37,385 nt of DNA, taken from positions 1 through 37,385 of the forward strand of contig VBEZ01000182.1 in assembly GCA_005882255.1 (NCBI GenBank). Reading direction: 5' to 3'. The stretch's first letter is position 1; every line of letters starts with the position of its first letter. This stretch comes from Chloroflexota bacterium. Its GTDB lineage: Bacteria > Chloroflexota > Limnocylindria > P2-11E. Under the pieces are notes generated by a model. The model searched no databases. It was not told where the DNA came from and was given only the letters and a program-made list of their open reading frames with translations. Positions 5,479-14,498 of this stretch are shown here, piece by piece. The translations under genes were made by a program, and so were the position numbers.

Positions 5479-8355
5479 GTGAGGGACAAGAGGGGGAACG
5501 GCGAGCGCGACTGGGGAAACATCGACTGGTCCAACCTCGATCTCTCGGTGTTCCGGTCGCGCCGGGGCAACGTGCGTCGACCGCCGGCCTCGCGCGGCGT
5601 CGTCATCACGATCGTCATCCTGCTGCTCCTCCTCGTACCGGTGCTACTCCTTCCGCTCAACGAGTTTCTCACCGATCTGCTGTGGTTCCGCAGTCTCGGT
5701 CTCGAGGACGTGTACCTCCGCCGTTACACCGCCGGGTTCTGGGCGTTCGTCGCGTTCTTCCTGATCTTCGTCGTGATCGCCCTGCCGAATCTCTACCTCG
5801 CGCTCCGTCCGCAGGTCCCGCGCGTGGTGGTCGAGCAGGGCCCGCGATCCTCCGCGCTCGCGCAGACGCTGCGCCTCCTCTGGGTGCCCGCCATCCCAGC
5901 GTTCTTCTTCGGACTCGCGGGCGGCGACCAGTGGGACCAGCTGCTCCGCTGGCTCAACGCGGTGCCGTTCGGCGTGTCCGATCCCCTCTTCGGTAGGGAC
6001 GTCGGCTTCTACTTCTTCACGCTGCCGGTCCTCGAGTTCGTGCGCGGCTGGGGGATCGCCGCCGTCCTCGTGATCGCCGCGGGTGTCGTCGCGATCTACG
6101 CGGTGCGCGGTGTGATCAGCGTCGCGACGAGCACGATCACGCGTGCGGACCTTGGCGTCGCCGGCCGGACGGCGCTCGCCCTCGCTCGACCGGCACGCGC
6201 GCATCTCTCCGTGCTCGGCGGTCTCTTTCTGTTGCTCATCGCTACGGGATACGTGCTCGATCAGTACGACCTGCTCTTTCGGACCGAGCGGGTGCTGACC
6301 GGCGCCGGGTTCGCGAGCGTGAACGCGCGCGTCCCCGCGCTGACGATCCTGTCGTTCATCGTCGGCATCGCCGCGCTGGCGTGCTTCGCGAACGCGTTCG
6401 CGCGAACGGTGTGGGTGCTGGCGGGCTCGATCGTGCTGTGGTTCGCCGCGACCGTGCTCATCAACGGCGTGTACCCAGCGGTCGTGCAGAACTACGTCGT
6501 GGCACCCGACGAGCTGAACAAGGAGCGTCCATACATCGAGCGGAACATCGCGGCGACGCGCGCCGCGTACTCGCTCGACAAGATCGAAGAGTCGCTGTTC
6601 AACGTGGCCGACACGCCGAGTCAGTCGGAGGCGACTCGCGAGTTCGCCGACTCGCTGTCGGTGCGGCTCTGGGATTACCACCGCCTGCTCTCGGACTTCG
6701 ATCAGCTGCAGGCGCTGCGGCCGTACTACGACTTCACCGACGTAGATGTCGACCGCTATGCCATCGGTGGCCGCGAGGTGCCCATCATGCTGTCGGCGCG
6801 CGAGCTCAACACCGCGTCCCTGTTGCAGCAAACGTGGGTGAACCGCCACCTGCAGTTCACGCACGGCTTCGGCGCGGTGATGACGCCGGTGGGCGGGGTC
6901 GCGGCCGAGGGCCGTCCGCAGTTCCTGGTGAAGGACATCCCACCGCAGGGCGACCCGAAGATCGACGAGCCGCGCATCTACTACGGCGAGCTGACCAACG
7001 ACTACGTGATCGTGAACAGCGCGGCCGAGGAGTTCGACTACCCGCAGGAGGGCACCGACGCCCGCACGCGTTATTCGGGCAAGGGCGGCGTCGGCATCAG
7101 CTCGCTCTGGGACCGGCTCCTGTTCACGCTGCGCTTCGGCGAGACCAACCTGCTCTTCAGCGACCAGATCCAGTCCGCCAGCCGCATCCTGTTCCACCGC
7201 AACATCTCCGAGCGCGAGAAGCTCATCGCGCCGTTCCTCGAGTACGACAAGGATCCGTATCTCGTCGTCGCGGACGGCAAGCTCTGGTGGATCAACGACG
7301 CATACACCGTCGGAAATCGCTACCCCTACAGCGAGCGCTTCAACGCGCTGGTGCCCGGCGGCACCCGCGTCGCGGACGGTGATCTCAACTACATCCGCAA
7401 CAGCGTGAAGGTCGTCACCAACGCGTACGACGGATCCGTGTCCTACTACGTCGTCGACGAGACCGACCCCGTCGTGCGCAACCTCCGCGCGATCTACCCG
7501 AGCCTGTTCAAGTCGCTGGCCGAGATGCCACAGAGCCTCAAGGACCATCTGCGCTACCCCGAGGATCTCTTCTCGATCCAGGCGAAAACGTTCGCGATCT
7601 ACCACATGACCGATGTCGACAGCTTCTACAACCGGGGTGACGCGTGGCTGATCGCGAACGAGGTGCAGGAGCAGGGTTCGGCGAAGGCGCCGATCGAGCC
7701 GTACTACGTCACGACCCGCCTGCCCGATTCGGATCGCAAGGAGTTCATCCTCTTCGTTCCGATGACGCCGGCCGGTGGTGTGCGCGACAACATGGTCGCG
7801 TGGATCGCGGGGCGCGCGGACGCGCCCGATTACGGCAAGCTGCGGGTGCTCCGCCTCCCGCAGGACCGCCAGATCTCCGGTCCGCTGCAGACCGAGGGTC
7901 GCATCGACGCCGATGCGACGATCAAGCAGCAGCTCAGCCTCCTCTGTCCTCTGGGCGGCGGATCGCAGTGCTTCCGTGGCAATCTCCTCGTGCTCCCCGT
8001 GGGCAACTCATTCGTGTACGTCGAAGGCCTGTTCGTGCAGGCGACGCAGAGCAAGATCCCGGAGCTTCAGCGCGTGATCCTCGCCACCCAGGGCAAGGTG
8101 GTCATGGCCCCGACGTTCCAGGGCGCCCTCGATGCGCTCTTCGGCGCCGGAACCACGCCGACCACGCCGCCACCGCCGCCGGTCACGACGCCGCCGCCGA
8201 CGGCTGGCGTCATCGCCGACCTGGTCAAGGCGGCAAGCGACCATTACCAGCAGGCGCAGGACGCGCTCAAGCGAAGTGACTTTGCCGAGTACGGCCGTCT
8301 CCTGAAGCTCCTCGAGGACGATCTCGCCAAGCTCCGTGCGGCCACGGGCCAATAG
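5479..8355 (+). CDS. UPF0182 family integral membrane protein
   Basis: A 958-residue protein, matching the 900-1000 residues usual for UPF0182 proteins of actinobacteria and Chloroflexota. About seven hydrophobic segments occupy residues 40-340 (for example ITIVILLLLLVPVLLLPL near residue 45). A large soluble part follows, with conserved-looking features such as PHYNFTDVD-like YYDFTDVDVDRYAIGG and a NRYPYSERFN segment. The C-terminus is a Pro/Thr-rich linker and a helical tail. No enzymatic role is established for the family. GTG 5479 is chosen because the charged N-terminus leads directly into the first membrane helix and a -10-like TATGCT lies 6 bases upstream. The reading frame is also open upstream to 5260, but that part overlaps the divergent lipoprotein gene and is not used. 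Confidence 0.9.
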   Translation: MRDKRGNGERDWGNIDWSNLDLSVFRSRRGNVRRPPASRGVVITIVILLLLLVPVLLLPLNEFLTDLLWFRSLGLEDVYLRRYTAGFWAFVAFFLIFVVIALPNLYLALRPQVPRVVVEQGPRSSALAQTLRLLWVPAIPAFFFGLAGGDQWDQLLRWLNAVPFGVSDPLFGRDVGFYFFTLPVLEFVRGWGIAAVLVIAAGVVAIYAVRGVISVATSTITRADLGVAGRTALALARPARAHLSVLGGLFLLLIATGYVLDQYDLLFRTERVLTGAGFASVNARVPALTILSFIVGIAALACFANAFARTVWVLAGSIVLWFAATVLINGVYPAVVQNYVVAPDELNKERPYIERNIAATRAAYSLDKIEESLFNVADTPSQSEATREFADSLSVRLWDYHRLLSDFDQLQALRPYYDFTDVDVDRYAIGGREVPIMLSARELNTASLLQQTWVNRHLQFTHGFGAVMTPVGGVAAEGRPQFLVKDIPPQGDPKIDEPRIYYGELTNDYVIVNSAAEEFDYPQEGTDARTRYSGKGGVGISSLWDRLLFTLRFGETNLLFSDQIQSASRILFHRNISEREKLIAPFLEYDKDPYLVVADGKLWWINDAYTVGNRYPYSERFNALVPGGTRVADGDLNYIRNSVKVVTNAYDGSVSYYVVDETDPVVRNLRAIYPSLFKSLAEMPQSLKDHLRYPEDLFSIQAKTFAIYHMTDVDSFYNRGDAWLIANEVQEQGSAKAPIEPYYVTTRLPDSDRKEFILFVPMTPAGGVRDNMVAWIAGRADAPDYGKLRVLRLPQDRQISGPLQTEGRIDADATIKQQLSLLCPLGGGSQCFRGNLLVLPVGNSFVYVEGLFVQATQSKIPELQRVILATQGKVVMAPTFQGALDALFGAGTTPTTPPPPPVTTPPPTAGVIADLVKAASDHYQQAQDALKRSDFAEYGRLLKLLEDDLAKLRAATGQ

Positions 8356-9478
8356 CGCCGCGGTCCTCGCGGCCCTGGTCCTCGGCCTCTTCTGGTGCGT
8401 CGAGGGCATCGACGTCAACGCGCCGCAGCTCGATCGCGTCGTCCTCCTGCTCGCCGGCCTCGGTCTCGCGTGGGCCGCGCTGCGCGGCACGCCGTTCGTC
8501 GCGGGATCCGCGGCGTACTACGCGGTGCTGGTTGCCGCGTCGGAGCGTCTGCATCGCCAGCCGCTCCCGGACGGGAGCGACGTCATGCGCGCGACGGCGG
8601 AGTCGCTCGACGTCGTGTTCGCGGGCGGCAATCCCTACACGCACGTCCTACAGAGCACGGTCCCGGTCGGTTCGCCGTTCGTATATCCGCCTGGCGAGCT
8701 GGCGTGGTACGCGGTCCCTTATGCCCTCTTCGGCGACATCACGCGCGTCGACACCTGGGCCGGCATCGGCATCGTCGCGGCCATCGCGCTCGCGGGATTG
8801 AGGATCGGTATGGCGAACGTTGCGCTCCCGGCGATGCTCTATGCCTCGTGGGGCGCCGCCGGCTTCCGCGCGATCGACGGGCAGAACGACGTCTCGGGAT
8901 CGCTCCTCGTCGTGCTCGCCATCGTCGCCCTGGTGTTCGCCGACCGTGACGACCGCTGGTCGCGCGGCGCGCTCGTCCTGTCGGCGGTGTGTTTCGGCTG
9001 GGCCATCGCGTTCAAGCAGTTTGCCCTGCTGGTGCTGCCGCCCGTGGTGCGCTATCTCGCGGTACGCGGCGCCGACTGGCGCCGCCATGCGCTCATCGTC
9101 GGCGTCGTCGTCGCGGCCTTCATCTTGCCCTTCTTCGTACGTGATCCGGGCGCCTTCATCGAGAAGCAGATCGCCGCGCTGACCTTCCATGACGAGATCT
9201 GGGGCGCGAACATTCTCAATACGCTCGCGCAGTACGGCGATCCCACGCCGCTCGTAGCGTTGTTCGCGGTGATCTCGCTCGCTGGGACGCTCGGTTTAGT
9301 CGCCCTAGTCGCGCGTTGGCGTGTGCCAACTCTCGGTGCGGCGGCGCTCGCCGGCGCCGGCATCGTGATGGTGCCGCTGCTTCTCGCACGCTGGACGACG
9401 CAGCCGTATTACGTTTACGTAGGCGCGATCGCGGCCTGCGGCGTGGCACTTCTCGCGTCTAGAATTGGTCGCGAATGA
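8336..9478 (+). CDS. Polytopic membrane protein, GT87/DUF2029-like mannosyltransferase candidate
   Basis: A 380-residue protein with roughly nine to ten hydrophobic segments spread over its length. After the first two helices come a loop with GGNPY and a VYPPGELAW motif, features seen in DUF2029/GT87 polyprenyl-phosphate-dependent mannosyltransferases. An Asp-rich first loop (SLDVVFAGG) would be on the outer face. The family moves mannose from a lipid carrier onto cell-envelope glycans, which would fit the sugar-nucleotide genes that follow, but the assignment here rests on general pattern only. The GTG at 8336 lies inside the UPF0182 gene (20-base overlap), and the stop overlaps the next ATG (ATGA), so it is part of a tightly packed operon. 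Confidence 0.65.
   Translation: MRPRANSAAVLAALVLGLFWCVEGIDVNAPQLDRVVLLLAGLGLAWAALRGTPFVAGSAAYYAVLVAASERLHRQPLPDGSDVMRATAESLDVVFAGGNPYTHVLQSTVPVGSPFVYPPGELAWYAVPYALFGDITRVDTWAGIGIVAAIALAGLRIGMANVALPAMLYASWGAAGFRAIDGQNDVSGSLLVVLAIVALVFADRDDRWSRGALVLSAVCFGWAIAFKQFALLVLPPVVRYLAVRGADWRRHALIVGVVVAAFILPFFVRDPGAFIEKQIAALTFHDEIWGANILNTLAQYGDPTPLVALFAVISLAGTLGLVALVARWRVPTLGAAALAGAGIVMVPLLLARWTTQPYYVYVGAIAACGVALLASRIGRE
9460..9465 (+). promoter_or_regulatory. -10-like TAGAAT before the Gfo/Idh gene
   Basis: TAGAAT lies 9 bases before ATG 9475 inside the end of the previous gene. It could drive an internal, near-leaderless transcript of the sugar-nucleotide genes. No convincing -35 is visible. Confidence 0.4.
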
Positions 9479-10512
9479 AGACCCTGCGCGTCGCGGTGAT
9501 CGGCGCGGGGTATTGGGGCCCGAACCTCGTCCGCAACCTCAACGAAGCGCCGGGTGCAGATCCTGTCGCCGTCGCCGATCTCTCGGACGAGCGGCTCGAG
9601 ACCATCCACAAGCGCTTTCCCGCGGTGCGCACTACGAAGGATCACCGCGAGCTGTTCGCGGATCCGTCGATCGACGCCGTGTGCATCGCGACGCCGGTCG
9701 GAACGCACCGGCGGCTCGCCGAGGAGGCGTTCGCGGCAGGCAAGCACGTCTTCGTCGAGAAGCCGATCGCCGGCAGCATCGAGGACTCCGAGGCGATCAT
9801 TCGCGCGAGCGAGCGCGCGCGGAAAACGCTGATGGTCGGCCACACCTTCGTGTACAACCCCGCGGTCGTGAACGTGCGCGAGCGGATCGTACGCGGCGAT
9901 CTCGGGAAGATCTATTACGTCGACAGCCAGCGCGTGAACCTCGGTCTGCACCAGTTCGACATCAACGTGCTCTGGGACCTCGGTCCGCACGATGTCTCGA
10001 TCACGCTGTACTGGCTCGACGAGGAGCCGGAGTGGGTCCAGTCCGTGGGGGCGTGCTACACGCAGTCGGACATCGAGGACGTCGTGTTCCTGACGATGGG
10101 GTTCCCATCCGGCGCGGTCGCCCACGCGCATCTGTCCTGGCTCGCGCCGAGCAAGCTTCGGTCGATGGTGGTGATCGGATCGCATCGCATGGCGGTGTAC
10201 GACGACGTGCAATCGATCGAGAAGGTGAAGATCTACGACCACGGCGTGACCGAGCTGTCCAGTGAGGAGCTGCGGCGCAGCTACCGCTCCGGCGACATCC
10301 GCAGCCCCCACATCGCCGGCACCGAGGCGCTGCAGATGGAGATGCGGCACTTCATCGAGTGCGTCAACACCGGCGCGCGGCCGCGCAGCGACGGTGAGGC
10401 GGGTCTACGCGTGGTCCGTGTGCTGGACGCGGGAATGCGCTCGCTGCGGGCCGGCGGCGCGCGCGTCGCGTACCGCCAGGAGGCCACGGTCCGGGAGCCG
10501 GCGCGGGCGTGA
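9475..10512 (+). CDS. Gfo/Idh/MocA oxidoreductase, WbpB/WlbA-like sugar nucleotide 3-dehydrogenase
   Basis: A 345-residue NAD(P)-dependent oxidoreductase. The N-terminal Rossmann fold shows VIGAGYWGPNLVRNL, and the EKPI motif with the catalytic Lys (K96) follows the usual spacing. The C-terminal half contains VNLGLHQFDINVLWDLGPHD, typical of the subgroup that oxidises the 3-position of UDP-N-acetylhexosamines or their uronic acids. The 3-keto product would be aminated by the DegT enzyme and acetylated by the acyltransferase encoded just downstream; this three-gene set is known from WbpB-WbpE-WbpD pathways. The exact substrate is inferred, since the uronate dehydrogenase (WbpA) is not in the window. 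The stop overlaps the next GTG. Confidence 0.85.
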   Translation: MKTLRVAVIGAGYWGPNLVRNLNEAPGADPVAVADLSDERLETIHKRFPAVRTTKDHRELFADPSIDAVCIATPVGTHRRLAEEAFAAGKHVFVEKPIAGSIEDSEAIIRASERARKTLMVGHTFVYNPAVVNVRERIVRGDLGKIYYVDSQRVNLGLHQFDINVLWDLGPHDVSITLYWLDEEPEWVQSVGACYTQSDIEDVVFLTMGFPSGAVAHAHLSWLAPSKLRSMVVIGSHRMAVYDDVQSIEKVKIYDHGVTELSSEELRRSYRSGDIRSPHIAGTEALQMEMRHFIECVNTGARPRSDGEAGLRVVRVLDAGMRSLRAGGARVAYRQEATVREPARA

Positions 10513-11207
10513 CCTCGCTCGGCGCGATCGTCCATCCAACGGCCGTGGTCGCAGCCAACGTCAGGCTCGGCTCGGGCACCGTGGTGGGCGAGTACGTCGT
10601 GCTCGGCCGCGCGCCTCGTGGTAAGAAGGAGGGCGAGCTGCAGCTCGTGATCGGCCCGGATTCGGTCATCCGCCCGTTCACGACGATCTACGCCGGCACG
10701 ACGATCGGCGCCCGCCTTCAGACCGGGCAGGGCGCATCGATCCGCGAGGACAACGTGATCGGGGACGACGTCTCCGTCGGAACGCACGCGTCGCTCGAGT
10801 TCGGCAATCGCGTCGGCTCGCGCGTGCGCATCCACACCGGGTGTTTCCTCGAGCTCGTCACGATCGAGGATGAGGTGTTCGTCGGGCCGCACGTCGTCTT
10901 CACCGACGATCCGCATCCGCAGTGCCCCGCTTACCTCCAGTGCGTGAAGGGCGCGACCGTGCGCCGTCGCGCGCGCGTGGGGGCGAACAGCACGATCCTT
11001 CCCGGCGTCGAGATCGGCGAGGATGCACTGATCGGGGCAGGTAGCGTGGTGCGGGAACGTCGCATCGCCCCGCGCACGGTGTGGGCGGGCAATCCTGCGA
11101 TCCGGGTGAAGGACGACATCACCGATCTCGCGTGCTTCATCGGCATCTATCCACACGCCTACGCGTGGCTCGAAGAGCCCGCACTGAAAAAGGGAGCCCA
11201 CACATGA
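10509..11207 (+). CDS. Left-handed beta-helix acyltransferase (WbpD/WlbB-like)
   Basis: A 232-residue protein made of hexapeptide repeats with the pattern [LIV]GxxxX, for example LGSGTVVGEYVVLG near the start and IGEDALIGAGSVV near the end. The central loop HVVFTDDPHPQCP resembles the acceptor loop of N-acetyltransferases that act on UDP-3-amino sugars. It probably transfers acetyl from acetyl-CoA to the 3-amino group created by the neighbouring aminotransferase, working as a trimer in the cytoplasm. GTG 10509 overlaps the previous stop (GTGA), and its own stop overlaps the ATG of the aminotransferase (ATGA), so all three enzymes are co-translated. Confidence 0.86.
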   Translation: MTSLGAIVHPTAVVAANVRLGSGTVVGEYVVLGRAPRGKKEGELQLVIGPDSVIRPFTTIYAGTTIGARLQTGQGASIREDNVIGDDVSVGTHASLEFGNRVGSRVRIHTGCFLELVTIEDEVFVGPHVVFTDDPHPQCPAYLQCVKGATVRRRARVGANSTILPGVEIGEDALIGAGSVVRERRIAPRTVWAGNPAIRVKDDITDLACFIGIYPHAYAWLEEPALKKGAHT

Positions 11208-12337
11208 CCGTTGTCACGCAGGAGATCCCCCTCGTCGACCTGAAGGCGCAGTACGCGACGATCCGCGACGAGGTCCGGCAGGCGATTGACGAGGTGCTGG
11301 ACAGCATGCAGCTCACGATCGGACCGAACGTCCGCGCGTTCGACAAGGAGTGGGCCGAGTACTGCGGCACGACGCACGCGATCGGCGTCGGCTCCGGCAC
11401 CGATGCGCTGCAGCTCGCGATCCGCGCCTGCGGCATTTCCTCGGGCGACGAGGTCATCACGGTCTCGCACACGTTCTTCGCCACGGTCGAGGCGATCGTG
11501 TACGCCAATGCGCGTCCGATCCTCGTCGATGTCGACGAACGCTCGATGCTCATGGACATCGCGTCGGTCGCGTCACGCATCACGCCGCGCACGAAGGCGA
11601 TCATCCCCGTGCACCTGTACGGGCGGACCGTCGACCTGAAGCCACTGCGCCAGCTCACGCAGGACCGCGGCATCACGATCATCGAGGACGCCGCGCAGGC
11701 GCACGGCGCGCTGCTCGACGACGGTAAGAAGGCCGGCACAGGCGGCCGCGTGAATTGCTTCTCCTTCTATTGCAGCAAGAACCTCGGCGCGTACGGCGAG
11801 GCCGGAAGCATCACCACGAACGACGAGAGGCTCGCCGACGACCTGCGCGCGCTCCGCGAACACGGCCAATCCACGCGCTACTACCACCCCATCGTCGGCT
11901 ACAACGCGCGGCTCGACGAGATCCAAGCCGCGATCCTGCGCATCAAGCTGCGACGCCTCGATGAGTGGAATGCGCGTCGCCAGACGATCGCCGCGCGCTA
12001 CAACCGGCAGCTCGCCGGTCTCGATGTCATCACGCCGGAGATCCCAAGCGGCGGCCGGCACGTCTTCTACTGCTACGCGATCCGCGTGCCGGGTGGCCGG
12101 CGGGACGCGCTGCGTGCGTATCTCGCCGAGCGCGGCATCGGTACGCAGATCCATTACCCGGTGCCGATCCACATGCAGGAGGCCGCGCAGTTCCTCGGCT
12201 ATCGCAAGGGCGATCTGCCGGTGACCGAGAAGGTCGCGGGCGAAGTGCTGTCGCTGCCGATGTTCGCCGAGCTGAACGACGCTCAGATCGACCGCGTGGC
12301 GACGAGCGTGACCGAGTTCATGCGGAAGAAGGCCTGA
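11204..12337 (+). CDS. DegT/DnrJ/EryC1 PLP-dependent sugar aminotransferase (WbpE-like)
   Basis: A 377-residue, full-length member of the DegT/DnrJ/EryC1 family. The start of the fold, IPLVDLKAQY, and the cofactor residues are intact: D162 in IIEDAAQAHGA pairs with the PLP nitrogen, and K192 in YCSKNLGAYGEAG forms the Schiff base. The enzyme would use glutamate to aminate a 3-keto sugar nucleotide made by the oxidoreductase two genes upstream. ATG 11204 follows a purine-rich AAAGGGAG and overlaps the previous stop. The 3' end overlaps the convergent methyltransferase gene by 20 bases. Confidence 0.92.
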   Translation: MTVVTQEIPLVDLKAQYATIRDEVRQAIDEVLDSMQLTIGPNVRAFDKEWAEYCGTTHAIGVGSGTDALQLAIRACGISSGDEVITVSHTFFATVEAIVYANARPILVDVDERSMLMDIASVASRITPRTKAIIPVHLYGRTVDLKPLRQLTQDRGITIIEDAAQAHGALLDDGKKAGTGGRVNCFSFYCSKNLGAYGEAGSITTNDERLADDLRALREHGQSTRYYHPIVGYNARLDEIQAAILRIKLRRLDEWNARRQTIAARYNRQLAGLDVITPEIPSGGRHVFYCYAIRVPGGRRDALRAYLAERGIGTQIHYPVPIHMQEAAQFLGYRKGDLPVTEKVAGEVLSLPMFAELNDAQIDRVATSVTEFMRKKA

Positions 12338-13103
12338 CCCGCAGGAACGCCGTGAACCAGCGTGATACTTCGCCGGCGTCATCGGCCGCGCCGGCGATCC
12401 GCCGCGCGACGTCGTTGATCTTCGCCTCGTAGTCGGGCTGAGCGGGCGCGACGAGCAGCGGATGCACGACCCTCGCGATGAGGTCGTACAGCCCGTAGCG
12501 ACGGACCTCCACGATCTCGAAATGACGCTCGAGGAACGGCCAGAGCGTCGTCTCGTCGAGGTCGGAGTTGAATTCGACCTCGGGCATGCGGGGCAGCCCC
12601 ATCTTCTCGCGCAGCTGGTTCAGTCCCTCGCGGCCCTGCCGGGTGCCCTCCTGCATCACGAAGTACCCCCCGGGCTTGATCACGCGCGCGATGTGCTCGA
12701 TCGCCCTCTGCTGGTTCTCCCAGGTGGCGAGGTTGATGAGGCACCGCTGCGCGATGGCGACGTCGAAGTGCTTCTCCACGTACGGAAGCGGCTTGAGAAT
12801 GTCCTGGACCTCGAAGGTGATGTTCGGGATGGCTCCGTATTCACGCTTCGCCCGTTCGATCATCGCCTCGGAGTAGTCGATCGCGAGGATGACCTCGGCC
12901 TGCTTCGCGAAGATCGCCGTCGAGTAGCCGTTGCCGCAGCCGACATCGAGGACGAGCTTTCCGGGCGTGATGTAGCGGAGTGCCTCATCGATCTCGAGCA
13001 TCCGCTGGTTGCGGTCGGCCATCGTGACGTACGTTCCCTGGAGCCGATCGTCCTTGGCGCGGCCGTCCCATGTTTCTTTGATCCGTTCGATCGATCTCGA
13101 CAT
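12318..13103 (-). CDS. Class I SAM-dependent methyltransferase
   Basis: A 261-residue methyltransferase. Motif I, LVLDVGCGNGYST near residue 50, binds S-adenosylmethionine; the acidic end of strand 2 (ILAIDYSEAMI) and motif IV (FDVAIAQRCLINL) follow in order. The KPGGYFVMQEGT segment is the usual post-motif strand. The substrate cannot be predicted; its position beside sugar-nucleotide genes hints at a glycan or lipid. ATG 13103 is chosen because GAGGAG lies just 7 bases upstream on the minus strand; a longer frame up to 13166 has no such signal. This is one of the few genes here with a clear ribosome binding site. Confidence 0.85.
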   Translation of the reverse strand: MSRSIERIKETWDGRAKDDRLQGTYVTMADRNQRMLEIDEALRYITPGKLVLDVGCGNGYSTAIFAKQAEVILAIDYSEAMIERAKREYGAIPNITFEVQDILKPLPYVEKHFDVAIAQRCLINLATWENQQRAIEHIARVIKPGGYFVMQEGTRQGREGLNQLREKMGLPRMPEVEFNSDLDETTLWPFLERHFEIVEVRRYGLYDLIARVVHPLLVAPAQPDYEAKINDVARRIAGAADDAGEVSRWFTAFLRVRPSSA

Positions 13104-13192
13104 GCCGGCACTCCTCAGCGCAGCGGGTCGTGCCGCGTACGATACCGGCCGCGGCGGACGCCTCACGCGAGGGCGCCCACCGCAGCCGCGAA

Positions 13193-13348
13193 TTATGTGA
13201 GGTTGTTGCCGATGTTGCTGAAGATGTTCGAGATCTGATCGCGGAGGAAGATCATCGCGACGATGACGGCGATCGCGATGACGGCGATGATGAGCGCGTA
13301 TTCGACGAGACCCTGGCCTTCCTCTTCACGCATGAACTGCTGGACCAT
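13193..13348 (-). CDS. flp: Flp/Fap-type pilin precursor
   Basis: A 51-residue gene. The protein has a short charged leader (MVQQFMREEEG), then the Flp signature G-QGLV-EY, then an unbroken hydrophobic helix (ALIIAVIAIAVIVAMIFL) and a short polar tail ending in NIGNNLT. The prepilin peptidase should cut after Gly11, leaving a 40-residue pilin that assembles into Flp (Tad) pili used for surface attachment. A good ribosome binding site, AAGGAG, sits 6-7 bases before the ATG. No tad/cpa secretion genes occur in the window, so this is an isolated pilin gene. Length and motif are exactly as expected for the family. Confidence 0.9.
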   Translation of the reverse strand: MVQQFMREEEGQGLVEYALIIAVIAIAVIVAMIFLRDQISNIFSNIGNNLT

Positions 13349-13497
13349 GACGGCTCCTTCCCTTCGTTATGACCGTGTGTGAGCCGGCGCGAACCCGGAC
13401 ATGCCCACCTTGGTGAACGAATCATCGACCCCAGGAGGGTCGCTCTATCGGGGGAGATAACGGGCACACCGACGTCGTGTTCGGCCTGCGGCTCGCG

Positions 13498-13503
13498 TAG
13501 GCT
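13498..13503 (+). promoter_or_regulatory. -10-like TAGGCT before the epimerase gene
   Basis: TAGGCT lies 9 bases before ATG 13513. No Shine-Dalgarno sequence is seen, so a leaderless transcript is plausible. The 164-base gap between this gene and the divergent pilin gene also holds a weak inverted repeat CGACCC/GGGTCG (13426-13442) without a T-tract. Confidence 0.4.
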
Positions 13504-13512
13504 GTGGCGCGC

Positions 13513-14484
13513 ATGGGTCTGCTCTCGGGCGCACGCGTCGTCGTGACCGGCGGTGCGGGGAATATCGGATCACACCTCGTCGACGCGGCGCTGGCGGCTG
13601 GCGCGCGTGAGGTCGTAGCGCTGGACGCGCTCGTCCGCGGGGTCCCGGAGAATCTCGCGCACGCGCTCGACACGGGGCGCGCTCGTCTGGTGGAGATCGA
13701 CATCCGCGATCGCGAGGCGGTCCAGGCCAACGTCGCGGGCGCCGACGTCGTGTTCCACAAGGCGGCGCTCCGCTGGACGCGGTGCCAGGAGCATCCGCGC
13801 GAGTGCCAGGAGGTCATGGTCGACGGCACCTTCAACGTGCTCGAGGCCGCGGCGGATGCGAAGGTGTCGCGCCTCGTCCTCGCGTCAAGTGCGCTCGTGT
13901 ACGGCGATCCGATCCGTCTCCCGATCGACGAGGACCATCCGCTGAACGGTCGGACCGTCTACGGCGCGGCGAAGGCCGCGAACGAGCAGCTCGCGCGCGC
14001 GTTCGCGCACCTGCGCGACCTCCCAACGACGGCGCTGCGCTATTTCAACGTGTACGGACCGCGCATGGACCTCCGCTCGAAGTACGTCGAGGTCATGATC
14101 CGCTGGCTCGATCTCCTCGATCAGGGAAAGCCGCTCACGCTGTTCGGCGACGGCTCGGCCTCGGCGGACTTCGTCTACGTCGATGACGTGGTGCGGGCGA
14201 ACATGCTTGCCTGCGAAACGAGCCGGATCGACGCCATCGTCAACGTTTGCAGCGGCGTCGAAACCCGCATGCGCGATCTGGCGGACCTATTGCTCGAGCT
14301 GACCGGCAGCTCCGCGGGGATCGAGTTCAGACCTCAGCCGGCCGGTGGACTGCCGGAGCGACGGTTCGGCGACCCGCGGCGGGCCGAAGACTTGCTCGGG
14401 TTCAGGGCGACGACGACGCTCGCCGACGGGCTCCGGCAGCTCATCGCCTGGCGGCGCGGGACGCTCGCCGGCTCACGCGTGTAG
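13513..14484 (+). CDS. NAD-dependent epimerase/dehydratase (extended SDR, UDP-glucose 4-epimerase-like)
   Basis: A 323-residue extended short-chain dehydrogenase. The NAD-binding VVVTGGAGNIGSHLV is at the N-terminus, the catalytic Y150-x3-K154 in VYGAAK has the expected spacing, and ASSALVYGD supplies the active-site Ser/Thr. RYFNVYGPRMD and FVYVDDVV are further hallmarks of sugar-nucleotide epimerases and dehydratases. It would interconvert a UDP- or dTDP-sugar in the cytoplasm. ATG 13513 gives the standard N-terminus; GTG 13504 in frame would add three residues. A ribosome binding site for the next, broken aminotransferase follows the stop after only a few bases, so the two formed an operon. 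Confidence 0.88.
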   Translation: MGLLSGARVVVTGGAGNIGSHLVDAALAAGAREVVALDALVRGVPENLAHALDTGRARLVEIDIRDREAVQANVAGADVVFHKAALRWTRCQEHPRECQEVMVDGTFNVLEAAADAKVSRLVLASSALVYGDPIRLPIDEDHPLNGRTVYGAAKAANEQLARAFAHLRDLPTTALRYFNVYGPRMDLRSKYVEVMIRWLDLLDQGKPLTLFGDGSASADFVYVDDVVRANMLACETSRIDAIVNVCSGVETRMRDLADLLLELTGSSAGIEFRPQPAGGLPERRFGDPRRAEDLLGFRATTTLADGLRQLIAWRRGTLAGSRV

Positions 14485-14498
14485 TTAAGGAGACCGCC

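Noticed and set aside
5644-7605. 653-residue minus-strand open frame inside the UPF0182 gene
   Set aside because: Low-complexity Arg/Glu/Val text and no domain; a shadow of the sense gene.
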